Assembly: GCF_001426905.1 (NCBI RefSeq)
Contig: NZ_LMFQ01000024.1
Location: 596,234 to 660,233, forward strand
Origin: Caulobacter sp. Root1455
Lineage (GTDB): Bacteria > Pseudomonadota > Alphaproteobacteria > Caulobacterales > Caulobacteraceae
Length of the DNA stretch: 64,000 bases
Reading direction: 5' to 3'
The notes below the pieces were generated by a model that was not told where the DNA came from, made no database searches, and was given only the letters and a program-made list of their open reading frames with translations. The position numbers and the translations under genes were made by a program. Numbering within the stretch: the stretch's first letter is position 1; each line of letters begins with the position of its first letter. This document shows, in pieces, positions 38,269-47,256 of this stretch.

Positions 38269-38292
38269 GGACATAAAGATATCCTTATGTCC
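38269..38292. promoter_or_regulatory. Palindromic operator of the methionine operon (SahR-like)
   Basis: GGACATAA, the eight bases AGATATCC, and TTATGTCC make a 24-base palindrome with two mismatched central pairs. The core ATAAAGATATCCTTAT resembles the ArsR/SahR-type sites recalled for methionine genes of proteobacteria. It touches the first gene of the operon (two bases from its ATG) and leaves almost no 5' leader, so the ribosome site or promoter must overlap the operator. Confidence 0.7.
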
Positions 38293-38362
38293 GATTTGGC
38301 AAGCTAAATCCGAACCCGCCGCCCCGCGCGACGTCGACTTTCAAATCGGCCGGCGCGGTAAA

Positions 38363-38737
38363 CTATGCCTCGGGAGGCTCTTTCGACGGCTCCCAAAGCT
38401 CAATCTTCACCCCGGCCGGGTCGATCAGCCAGGCGAACCGGCCCATGTCCTCGTCCTGACGTCCGGTCGGCTCCACCCCCTCGGCGGCCGCCCTGGCCAG
38501 CACGCCGTCCAGGTCATCGACGATGAAGTTGATCATGAACGACGCCTGCGACGGTTCGAAATAGTGGGTGTCGGCCGCGAACGGCGACCAGTTCGTGCCG
38601 CCGACCCGCGGATGCTCGAACGCGACCCCGCCCCATTCGGACACCTCGAAGCCCAGCACGCGCGCGTACCATGCGCCCACGGCGGCCGGATCCTCGGCCT
38701 TGAAGAACACGCCGCCCAAGCCCAGCACCTTGGCCAT
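38363..38737 (-). CDS. VOC superfamily (glyoxalase-like) protein
   Basis: A 124-residue protein made of two beta-alpha-beta-beta-beta modules. LGGVFFKAEDPAAVGAWYARVLGFEV and MINFIVDDLDGVLARAAAEGVEP are the paired halves, and RFAWLIDPAGVKIELWEP ends with the usual metal-site glutamate. Substrate and reaction are unknown. Its ATG directly abuts the stop of the HxlR gene after GGAGGAGGG, so the two form an operon. Confidence 0.88.
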   Translation of the reverse strand: MAKVLGLGGVFFKAEDPAAVGAWYARVLGFEVSEWGGVAFEHPRVGGTNWSPFAADTHYFEPSQASFMINFIVDDLDGVLARAAAEGVEPTGRQDEDMGRFAWLIDPAGVKIELWEPSKEPPEA

Positions 38738-39133
38738 CTAGCCCTCCTCCGCATCGGAACACGGATCGGGCGCCCCCAGATCCTTGGCCCAAGCCTGCGA
38801 CCAAGCCTGTAATGGCGCAAGGGCGTCCAGCAGTTGGCCGCCGCGCGGCGTCAGGCGATAGCCGCCGGCCGCGGCCACCACACCGGCGGCCCGCAGCTCG
38901 CCCAGGCGGGCGTTGAGCGTGCCAGGAGGCAGCTCGGCCGCCGCCTGCAGGGCGCGGAAGGTCAGGACCGCGTCGTCGCGCAGCTCCCACAGGATCCGCA
39001 GCGCGCCGCGTCGCCCCATCAGGTCCAGCGCCGCCATGACCGGTCGGCCCGTCGTCGAGCCGCGCACCGGCCCGCCGGGCAGCGGCGCTTCGGTAATTGC
39101 TTCAATTTTTGTAGCGGACTCGGATTTCACCAT
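38738..39133 (-). CDS. HxlR family transcriptional regulator
   Basis: A 131-residue winged-helix protein. ALDLMGRRGALRILWELRDDAVLTFRALQAA followed by LNARLGELRAAGVV and YRLTPRGGQLLDAL is the HxlR pattern. No conserved cysteine is seen at the N-terminus. It is divergent from a carboxymuconolactone decarboxylase-like gene, with a short operator in the shared region, so it probably controls that gene and itself. The ATG at MVKSESATK is chosen; eleven earlier codons would run into the operator. Confidence 0.88.
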   Translation of the reverse strand: MVKSESATKIEAITEAPLPGGPVRGSTTGRPVMAALDLMGRRGALRILWELRDDAVLTFRALQAAAELPPGTLNARLGELRAAGVVAAAGGYRLTPRGGQLLDALAPLQAWSQAWAKDLGAPDPCSDAEEG

Positions 39134-39135
39134 GA

Positions 39136-39148
39136 TACAGATTCTGTA
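39136..39148. promoter_or_regulatory. HxlR-type operator
   Basis: TACAGATTCTGTA is a perfect 13-base palindrome with an odd centre, three bases upstream of the HxlR gene start and 16 bases upstream of the divergent gene start. Its position in a 31-base shared promoter region makes it the likely regulator binding site. Confidence 0.6.
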
Positions 39149-39164
39149 GCACGAGGAGACCACC

Positions 39165-39737
39165 ATGTCCGCTCACGCCACGAACACCCGCATCGCCCCG
39201 GCGCGCATTCCACCGGCCCAGGCGCCCTATCCCGCCGCCGTCCAGGAAACCCTCGATCGCCTGAAGACGCCCGGCGACCAGCCGCTGTCGCTGTTCCGCA
39301 CCCTGGCCCGCGACCCGCGGCTGTTCGCCCGCTTCACGGGCGGCGGCCTGCTCGACAAAGGCCATCTGAGCCTGGCCGAGCGCGAGATCGTCATCCATCG
39401 GATCTGCGCCCTGAACGGCGCGGCCTACGAGTGGGGCGTGCACGCGGCGATCTTCGCGGACGCCGCCGGACTGAACGCCGAGCGGCTGGCGGCCACGACG
39501 ACCCCGGGGATCGCCGCCTGCTGGACGCCGCGCGAGGCGCTGCTGATCACGTTCTGCGACGCGGTCAACGCCAGGGCCGACGTCGACGACGCCCTGTGGG
39601 CCCGCCTGTCCGAGGCCTTCGACGAGGAAGCCCGGATCGAGCTGATGATGCTGGCCGGCTTCTACCGGACGGTCAGCCTGCTGACGAACGGCCTCCGGCT
39701 GGCGCCCGAACCGTTCGCCACGCCCTTTCCGGCCTAG
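39165..39737 (+). CDS. Carboxymuconolactone decarboxylase (AhpD-like) family protein
   Basis: A 190-residue helical protein. LSLAEREIVIHRICALNGAAYEWGVHAAI and FCDAVNARADVDDALWARLSEAFDEEARIEL are the family blocks. The EWGVH segment is kept but the CxxC of AhpD is absent, so it is probably not a peroxidase. It is controlled by a divergent HxlR gene. GAGGAGACCACC before the ATG is a strong ribosome site. The stop codon overlaps that of the convergent dehydrogenase gene. Confidence 0.85.
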   Translation: MSAHATNTRIAPARIPPAQAPYPAAVQETLDRLKTPGDQPLSLFRTLARDPRLFARFTGGGLLDKGHLSLAEREIVIHRICALNGAAYEWGVHAAIFADAAGLNAERLAATTTPGIAACWTPREALLITFCDAVNARADVDDALWARLSEAFDEEARIELMMLAGFYRTVSLLTNGLRLAPEPFATPFPA

Positions 39738-40693
39738 ACGTCCACCGGCGAGGCCAGGGCCTCGCCCTTGAAGAACCGGCGCAGGTTCTCGACCGTCAGC
39801 CCGACCATGGCCGGGATGCTGTCGAGGGTGGCGCCGGCCGTGTGGGGCGTCAGCACGGTGTGCGGCACGCCCGCCCAGCGCGAGGCGGGCGTCGGCTCGT
39901 GGTCGAACACGTCCAGCCCCGCCATGCCCAGCCGGCCGTCCTTGAGGGCGGCGATCAGGGCGTCCTCGTCGACCAGCGAGCCGCGCGCCACGTTGACCAG
40001 CAGGCCCTGCGGCCCGAGCGCCTCGATGACCGCCTGGTTGATCATGTGGCGGTTGGTGGCGTCGGGACGGGCGCAGACCACCAGGATGTCGCTGTCCTTG
40101 GCCAGATCGAGCAAGGTCTTGGCGCGCGGACGTTCGGTCTCCTTGGGACGCGGCGCCCACCACGACACCTTCAGCTCGAACGCCTCCAGGCGCTGTGCCA
40201 CCGCCTCGCCGATATGGCCCAGGCCGACGATCCCGGCCTTGCGGCCGCGCAGGCCGTGGCGAGGGCTCATCCGCTCCATGGTGGTCCAGTGGCCGCTGCG
40301 TAGCTTCTGGTCGCCCTCGACGATGCCGCGCCAGGCGGCCAGCACCAGGCCCACGGCGTGGTCGGCGACATCGGCGGCGTTCAGGCCGGTCGAATGGGTG
40401 ACGGCGATGCCGTGCTGCTTGCACCACGGCACGTCGACGCCGTCATAGCCGACGCTGACGCAGGCGATCAGGCCCAACCGGGGCATCTCGGCCAGCAGAT
40501 CCTTGGCCAGCACGATCTCGCCCGCATGGACGACGGCCCGCACCTGGCGCCCCGGCCCGTCCAGGAACGCCAGGCGGTCGGGATAGTCCCACAGCCGGTG
40601 CACCTGGTACGCCCCCTCGAGAAGCGGCTGCAACGGCGTCAGCATCTCGTGCGAAAGAGCGATGTGGGGCTTTTCGGCGGGGGTTTGAGGCAT
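39734..40693 (-). CDS. D-2-hydroxyacid dehydrogenase (glyoxylate/hydroxypyruvate reductase-like)
   Basis: A 319-residue NAD(P) enzyme. LRGRKAGIVGLGHIGEAVAQRLEAF is the nucleotide-binding loop. NVARGSLVDEDALIAAL carries the arginine, DVFDHEP the glutamate and LTPHTAGAT the catalytic histidine. The residue after the second beta strand is in WWAPRPKE, hinting at NADPH (arginines there bind the phosphate). It reduces a 2-keto acid, possibly hydroxypyruvate or glyoxylate. The stop codon shares CTAG with the convergent gene. Confidence 0.93.
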   Translation of the reverse strand: MPQTPAEKPHIALSHEMLTPLQPLLEGAYQVHRLWDYPDRLAFLDGPGRQVRAVVHAGEIVLAKDLLAEMPRLGLIACVSVGYDGVDVPWCKQHGIAVTHSTGLNAADVADHAVGLVLAAWRGIVEGDQKLRSGHWTTMERMSPRHGLRGRKAGIVGLGHIGEAVAQRLEAFELKVSWWAPRPKETERPRAKTLLDLAKDSDILVVCARPDATNRHMINQAVIEALGPQGLLVNVARGSLVDEDALIAALKDGRLGMAGLDVFDHEPTPASRWAGVPHTVLTPHTAGATLDSIPAMVGLTVENLRRFFKGEALASPVDV

Positions 40694-40952
40694 TCTTCTT
40701 CTCCATCCCGGACAACGCGCGCGACTCGCGAGCCGCGCATCCGCAACCTGTTCCTGAAAGATCGGGATCAGTGTGGCGGGATCAAGCTACTCCAGTTCCT
40801 AACGAACGCCATTGCCGGTCAGGTCCCGCGATAGTGATCGATTGACGTCCCCGAGCACGGCCGCGAAAGGCCAAGCTGTGAACCGGCGCCGCGCCGAGGG
40901 GTTTCTTCTGCCGACGCGTCCTGTTGGCGCGCCAGGCCTGGAGAATAGTCCC

Positions 40953-41384
40953 ATGATGATCAGAACGCTCGCCGCCGGCGTCGCGCTGGCCGCGCTCGTC
41001 TCGGGCGCCGCTTCGGCCGCGCCGCAAGCCAAGGCCTCCGGGGTCGTGGCCGGCCCGTCGCAGCCGATCCCCTATGCCCAGCTGGACGCCTATCTGAAGG
41101 CCTCGCCCAAGGCGCGGGCCAGCAAGGACTGGTGGAGCGGCTCGGCCTCGACCGGCATGTCGGCCGACACCTCGGCCACGACGTCGACCACGACGACCAC
41201 GACGACCACCACCCCGGCTCCCGACACCTCGGTGAACCCGCCGGCTTCGACCAGCATGCCCTCGGACTCCTCGACCAGCATGCCGTCCACGCCGCCGACC
41301 ATGCCGGAGTCCGGCACGCCGGCGCCGGGCTCGAACCTGCCCGGCTCGACCACGACGCCCGGCGCGCCGACCGAACCGAAGTAG
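40953..41384 (+). CDS. Exported Thr/Ser/Pro-rich protein
   Basis: A 143-residue protein. A signal peptide of about 22 residues ends in ASA. Residues 23-60 contain YAQLDAYLKASPKARASKDWW. The remainder is almost entirely Thr, Ser, Pro and Gly, including TSTTTTTTTTTPAP. The Thr run is encoded by mixed ACG and ACC codons, a three-base repeat that could change length. Function is unknown; the composition suggests a cell-wall or surface linker. Start after CTGGAGAATAGTCCC. The 259-base gap before this gene shows no other feature. Confidence 0.75.
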   Translation: MMIRTLAAGVALAALVSGAASAAPQAKASGVVAGPSQPIPYAQLDAYLKASPKARASKDWWSGSASTGMSADTSATTSTTTTTTTTTPAPDTSVNPPASTSMPSDSSTSMPSTPPTMPESGTPAPGSNLPGSTTTPGAPTEPK

Positions 41385-41401
41385 GCTCGGCCCAAACCAC
41401 A

Positions 41402-41429
41402 ACGGGGCGGCCTTCGCAGGCCGCCCCGT
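41402..41429. terminator. Bidirectional hairpin between convergent genes
   Basis: ACGGGGCGGCCT and AGGCCGCCCCGT form a perfect 12-bp stem with a TCGC loop. It lies 17 bases after the Thr-rich gene and 28 bases before the stop of ettA. T tracts are weak on both sides. Confidence 0.65.
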
Positions 41430-41457
41430 CCGATGTTTCTCCCGAAGCGCCCGCGGT

Positions 41458-43125
<1,668 letters not shown>

Positions 43126-43334
43126 GGGGGGCGTCGGTTCTCGCTGGAGCGGGGGATCGGGGGTCGGGCGCTCAGATAGCCTCCGGGACGGGATTCCGCA
43201 ATGTTCCCGGCCGGCGCGCGGGTGCGACAGCCCGTCACCCGGTTGTCGCCGACCCGTCGGAAACCCGACATCAAACTGTCGACGCGCTGTCGCCGGCCGC
43301 TGTTACCGCAGCTCTCCAAGCCGGCGCCGCTCCC

Positions 43335-43344
43335 TTTTTTTTTT
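43335..43344. repeat. Ten-T homopolymer tract before the TonB receptor gene
   Basis: An uninterrupted run of ten T lies 25 bases before the receptor ATG, after GCCGGCGCCGCTCCC. Such a tract is rare in this base composition. It could be a site of slippage or part of a leader hairpin. Confidence 0.8.
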
Positions 43345-43369
43345 GAGCGTCGGCGTGGGGATCCAAATC

Positions 43370-45754
43370 ATGAAACGACACCTGATGCTCGGCGGGGCCC
43401 TGTGCGCCTTGCTGTCGGCCGCGCCGCTCCTGGCCCTGGCCGCCGAAACCGCGCCCGCGGCCGCCGCGGCCCTTCCCAACGCCAGCGAGGCCGACGCCAA
43501 CGAAGTCGACGCCGTCATCGTGCTGGGCCAGGGCCAGAGCCGCCAGGTCCAGACCATCAACACCACCCAGATCGAGGTGCTGGCCGCCGGCTCGAGCCCG
43601 CTGCGCGCCGTCGAGAAGCTGCCGGGCGTCAGCTTCCAATCGGCCGACGCGTTCGGCGCCTACGAGTGGTCGACCCGCGTCGCCATCCGCGGCTTCGACC
43701 AGAGCCGCCTGGGCTTCACCCTGGACGGCGTGCCGCTGGGCGACATGAGCTACGGCAACTACAACGGCCTGCACGTCAGCCGCGCGGTCACCAGCGAGGA
43801 CCTGGGCAAGGTCGAGCTGGCACAGGGCGCCGGCTCGCTGTCGACCGCCTCGACCAGCAACCTCGGCGGCACGCTGCAGTTCTTCACCCGCGACCCGTCG
43901 CGCGAGTTCCACGTCCAGACCAACGCCACCGTCGGCTCGGACAACATGCACCGGGTGTTCGGCCGGCTCGACACCGGGGCCATCGAGGGCCTGGGCGGCC
44001 TGCGCGGCTATGTCTCGGCGGTCGACCAGAAGGCCGACAAGTGGAAAGGCGGCAGCGAGCAGAAGCAGCGCCAGTACGACGCCAAGCTCGTGCTGCCCCT
44101 GGGCGAGACCGGCTCGCTGACCGCGTTCTGGAACCACTCCGAGCGTCGCGAACAGGACTACCAGGACATGTCGTTCGACATGATCAAGCGCCTGGGCCGC
44201 GACTGGGACAATTTCCAGCCCGACTGGAACAAGGCGACCGGCGTCGGCGCCGTGCTCAACAACCCGGCCTATTACGCCGGCCCCAACCCGATCCTGAGCG
44301 GCGGCTACTGGACCGGCGTCGGGACCAACCCCTACGCCCAGTACGGCGTGGCCACGCCTGACGACGCCTACTACGCCGGCGCCGGCATCCGCGACGACGA
44401 CCTCTACGCCGTCGCCCTCAAGCACGACCTGGGCGAGACGGCCCGCTTCGACCTGACCGGCTACGGCCACAAGAACCAAGGCCAGGGCCTGTGGTACACG
44501 CCCTACACCGTCAGCCCCGGCTACGGCACGGCCGGCTCGACCGCCGCGCCGCTGTCGATCCGCACCACCGAGTACGACATCGACCGCAAGGGCCTGATCG
44601 GCAACGTCTATGTCGACCTGGGCGGGCATGCGATCAGCGCCGGCTTCTGGACCGAGGACAACGACTTCCACCAGGCCCGCCGGTTCTACGCCGAGACCCT
44701 GGCGGCTCCGTCGCGCGACCCGCTGGACTTCCAGTCCAACCCGTTCTTCACGCAGTGGGAGTACAAGTTCAACACCAAGACCACGACCGGCTACATCCAG
44801 GACGTCTGGACGATCAACGACGCCTTGAAGGTCAATTTCGGCTTCAAGGCCCTGAAGGTCGAGAACGAGGTGACCTCGGTCGTCGGCGCCGTGAACGGCA
44901 AGATCCAGTCCGAGGACAGCTTCCTGCCCCAGGTGGGCGTCGTCTATAACTTCAACAACGGCATCGAGCTGTTCGGTGGTTATACCGAGAACATGGCCGC
45001 CTTCGTCTCGGCCGCCACCTCGGGTCCGTTCGCCTCGCAGAACCAGTCGGTCGTCAACTACATCCGCGACAACCTCGAGCCCGAGACCTCCAAGACCTTC
45101 GAAAGCGGCGTCCGCTACAAGACCGACCGCTTCCAGGGCGTGGCCGCGTTCTATCACGTCGACTTCGAGAACCGCCTGGACAGCGCCAGCACGGCCCCGC
45201 CGATCCTGGGCCTGCCGGCGGTGTTGTCGAACGTCGGCTCGGTCAAGACCCAGGGCGTCGAGCTGGCCGGTCAGTTCCTGATGACCGACGCCTGGTCGGT
45301 GTACGGCTCCTACGCCTACAACGGCTCGACCTACCAGGACGATGTCCCCGGCGCCGGCGGCGCGGTGGCCATGCACACCAAGGACAAGGACGTGATCTAC
45401 ACGCCCGAGCACCTGTTCAAGGCGGTGCTGAGCTATGACAAGGGCACGGGCGTGTTCGCCAATCTCGGCGTCAGCTACACCAGCTCGCGCTGGTATACGT
45501 TCGAGAACAACGGCGGCCACGTCGAGGGTTTCACGGTGGCCGACCTGACGCTGGGCTACCGCTTCGACGGCGAGACCAACGCCTGGCTGCGCGGCCTGGA
45601 TATCCAGGCCAACATCACCAACCTGACCGACGAGGACTACATCTCGACGGTCGGCTCGGGCGGCGCGGCCAAGGCCGACCCGACCGGCCAGGCCATGACC
45701 CTGCTGCCGGGCGCCCCGCGCCAGGCCTATCTGACGATCCGCAAGCAGTTCTAG
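43370..45754 (+). CDS. TonB-dependent outer membrane receptor
   Basis: A 794-residue protein. A signal peptide (about 24 residues) is followed by an Ala-rich spacer and EVDAVIVLGQG, the probable TonB box. The plug runs to about residue 170 with LRAVEKLPGVSFQSADAFGAYEWSTRVAIRGF. The barrel has the family-style LEPETSKTFESGVRYK and the final YLTIRKQF (aromatic C-terminus). The ligand is not readable; no binding or transport partner is adjacent. The start ATG lies 25 bases after a ten-T run. A strong terminator follows. Confidence 0.93.
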   Translation: MKRHLMLGGALCALLSAAPLLALAAETAPAAAAALPNASEADANEVDAVIVLGQGQSRQVQTINTTQIEVLAAGSSPLRAVEKLPGVSFQSADAFGAYEWSTRVAIRGFDQSRLGFTLDGVPLGDMSYGNYNGLHVSRAVTSEDLGKVELAQGAGSLSTASTSNLGGTLQFFTRDPSREFHVQTNATVGSDNMHRVFGRLDTGAIEGLGGLRGYVSAVDQKADKWKGGSEQKQRQYDAKLVLPLGETGSLTAFWNHSERREQDYQDMSFDMIKRLGRDWDNFQPDWNKATGVGAVLNNPAYYAGPNPILSGGYWTGVGTNPYAQYGVATPDDAYYAGAGIRDDDLYAVALKHDLGETARFDLTGYGHKNQGQGLWYTPYTVSPGYGTAGSTAAPLSIRTTEYDIDRKGLIGNVYVDLGGHAISAGFWTEDNDFHQARRFYAETLAAPSRDPLDFQSNPFFTQWEYKFNTKTTTGYIQDVWTINDALKVNFGFKALKVENEVTSVVGAVNGKIQSEDSFLPQVGVVYNFNNGIELFGGYTENMAAFVSAATSGPFASQNQSVVNYIRDNLEPETSKTFESGVRYKTDRFQGVAAFYHVDFENRLDSASTAPPILGLPAVLSNVGSVKTQGVELAGQFLMTDAWSVYGSYAYNGSTYQDDVPGAGGAVAMHTKDKDVIYTPEHLFKAVLSYDKGTGVFANLGVSYTSSRWYTFENNGGHVEGFTVADLTLGYRFDGETNAWLRGLDIQANITNLTDEDYISTVGSGGAAKADPTGQAMTLLPGAPRQAYLTIRKQF

Positions 45755-45779
45755 GGCGCGGCGTCAGCGAACAGACGGA

Positions 45780-45805
45780 GGGCCGGGAGCGATCCCGGCC
45801 CTTTT
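45780..45805 (+). terminator. Rho-independent terminator of the TonB receptor gene
   Basis: GGGCCGGGA pairs with TCCCGGCCC across a GCGA loop and is followed by TTTTC. It is the cleanest terminator in the window. Confidence 0.9.
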
Positions 45806-45883
45806 CGTGTCCGGACAAGATTTCACGACTGTCCCGACACGGCTTTTCTGGCCTTTCGCGGCAAGGCGGGCCGTCCTCGGGGC

Positions 45884-46660
45884 ATGACCGACACACCCTC
45901 CCCCTCCCCCGCTCCTCGTCACGCCGCTGCAAGCGTTCGGCGCGAGGTGATCGAGATCGTCCGCACCACCGGCGCCGGCCTCGCCATCGCCCTGGCCTTG
46001 CGGGTCGTCGTCTTTCAGCCCTTCACCATCCCCTCCTCCTCGATGGAGCCGGGCCTCGTCACGGGCGACTACATCGTGGTCTCGAAACTGGCCTATGGCT
46101 GGAGCCGCGCGTCGTTTCCCCTGAACCCGCCGCTGTTCGAAGGGCGCCTGTTGGGGCGCTCGGCTAAGCGCGGCGACGTGGTGGTGTTCCGGCTGCCGCG
46201 CGATCCCGCCCAGACCTGGGTCAAGCGCGTGATCGGCCTGCCCGGCGACCGGGTCCAGGTCCGCGGCGCTCAGGTCTTCGTCAATGGCGAGGCCATCCCG
46301 CGGACGCCCTTGGGCGTGACCCGGGACCACGACGCGCCGCAGCGGCGGGTGTTGGCGATCGGCGAGCGCGCCCCGAACGGCCAAGCCTACGTCACCTACG
46401 ACGGCGGCCCCGGCCAGCCCGGCGACGACACGGACGTCTATGTCGTCCCGGCCGGCCAGTATTTCGTGATGGGCGACAATCGCGACAACTCGCTGGACAG
46501 CCGCTTTCCCCGCGAACTGGGCGTGGGCCTGCTGCCCGCCGAGAACCTGGTCGGCAGGGCCAAGTTCGTGCTGCTGTCCTGGCGTTCGGGAGCCGCGCTT
46601 CTCAAGCCCTGGACGTGGCTGAACTTGCAGGTGGACCGCTTTCTCAAACCGATCCGATAG
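45884..46660 (+). CDS. lepB: Type I signal peptidase
   Basis: A 258-residue inner membrane serine-lysine protease that removes signal peptides. PSSSMEP gives the nucleophile Ser53; WVKRVIGLPGDRV gives Lys114; GDNRDNSLDSR is box E. A single N-terminal membrane helix (ALRVVVFQPF region) anchors it. The N-terminus is Pro/Ser/Arg rich and cytosolic. It is slightly shorter than the E. coli enzyme and lacks its second helix. A family D palindrome follows, then a convergent EF-hand gene. Confidence 0.94.
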   Translation: MTDTPSPSPAPRHAAASVRREVIEIVRTTGAGLAIALALRVVVFQPFTIPSSSMEPGLVTGDYIVVSKLAYGWSRASFPLNPPLFEGRLLGRSAKRGDVVVFRLPRDPAQTWVKRVIGLPGDRVQVRGAQVFVNGEAIPRTPLGVTRDHDAPQRRVLAIGERAPNGQAYVTYDGGPGQPGDDTDVYVVPAGQYFVMGDNRDNSLDSRFPRELGVGLLPAENLVGRAKFVLLSWRSGAALLKPWTWLNLQVDRFLKPIR

Positions 46661-46665
46661 CGGCT

Positions 46666-46692
46666 GGGGACATGCCCTCGCGGCGTGTCCCC
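46666..46692. repeat. Palindromic repeat, family D, copy 2
   Basis: GGGGACATGCC and GGCGTGTCCCC flank CTCGC; one base pair is mismatched. It shares GGGGACATGCCC with the copy at 26558-26583 and also lies between two convergent stop codons. Confidence 0.75.
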
Positions 46693-46695
46693 GGC

Positions 46696-47031
46696 TCAGC
46701 GCCGGCTGAATTCCTCGAGGCTCAGAGCGCCGTCGTGGTTGGCGTCCAGGCGATCGAAGGCCGCGTGAGCCGCGATCGGTCGGGCCAGCGAGGGAGCGGC
46801 GACCGCACCGACCGCCAGGCCGGCCAAGGCGGCGGCCAGGACGCGCCAGACGAGGTTGGACCGGCTGGGTTTGGTCGCGCGGCCGGCCAGTTCCCGGTCG
46901 ATGAAGATCCGGACGGCCTCGCTGGCGGTGCTCCGCGTCTCGCGGCATCGCGCCATGAAGGCGGTCTTGGTCTCGTGCGGGAGACGGACCTCGAGCACTT
47001 CGCTTTTCTTGAGCGGTTTTCCAGCGTTCAT
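46696..47031 (-). CDS. Small protein with ribbon-helix-helix-like, membrane and EF-hand segments
   Basis: A 111-residue protein. Residues about 10-48 read SEVLEVRLPHETKTAFMARC with TASEAVRIFIDREL, the strand-helix-helix of MetJ/Arc-type DNA-binding proteins. Residues about 60-80 are a hydrophobic helix (VLAAALAGLAVGAVAA). Near the end DANHDGALSLEEF is a complete 12-residue EF-hand calcium loop. If the helix spans the membrane, DNA binding would face the cytosol and calcium the periplasm. The DNA-binding role is inferred from fold pattern only. The ATG follows GAAAGGGTGTTCC. Confidence 0.8.
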   Translation of the reverse strand: MNAGKPLKKSEVLEVRLPHETKTAFMARCRETRSTASEAVRIFIDRELAGRATKPSRSNLVWRVLAAALAGLAVGAVAAPSLARPIAAHAAFDRLDANHDGALSLEEFSRR

Positions 47032-47087
47032 GGAACACCCTTTCAGACGTTCCCAACGGCTAGCACTTTTCCGCGCGCGCAAAAAGA

Positions 47088-47111
47088 AAGCCCGGCCAAA
47101 AGACCGGGCTT
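47088..47111 (-). terminator. Rho-independent terminator of the SPFH gene
   Basis: On the minus strand AAGCCCGG pairs with CCGGGCTT over eight bases and is followed by TCTTTTT. It lies about 145 bases after the stop codon of the SPFH gene, which leaves a long 3' leader-free tail containing a second stem, GAGGCGC/GCGCCTC (47145-47161). Confidence 0.8.
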
Positions 47112-47256
47112 GAAGTCATTAGGGAGGAAACGCCCAGAAGGGCAGAGGCGCTCGGCGCCTCACGGGTGCCTGTTACCGCTAACATGGATGGGGTTGCAAG
47201 CGATTCCTGCCGGGCGCGGCGAGCTGACGCACCCGCCGCGCCCCATGCGTTCCCGC

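Noticed and set aside
40812-40952. N-terminal extension of the Thr-rich protein
   Set aside because: The upstream in-frame codons lack a ribosome site and would bury the signal peptide.
43310-43345. Terminator or attenuator before the TonB receptor, from CGGCGCCG and the T run
   Set aside because: The stem is too short and no leader peptide is visible; a slippage tract is the simpler reading.
43126-43369. Cobalamin or TPP riboswitch before the TonB receptor
   Set aside because: None of the conserved core sequences of these riboswitches is present.
43271-45520. Long minus-strand open frame opposite the TonB receptor
   Set aside because: The receptor has signal peptide, plug and C-terminal aromatic residue in the plus frame; the minus frame has none of these.
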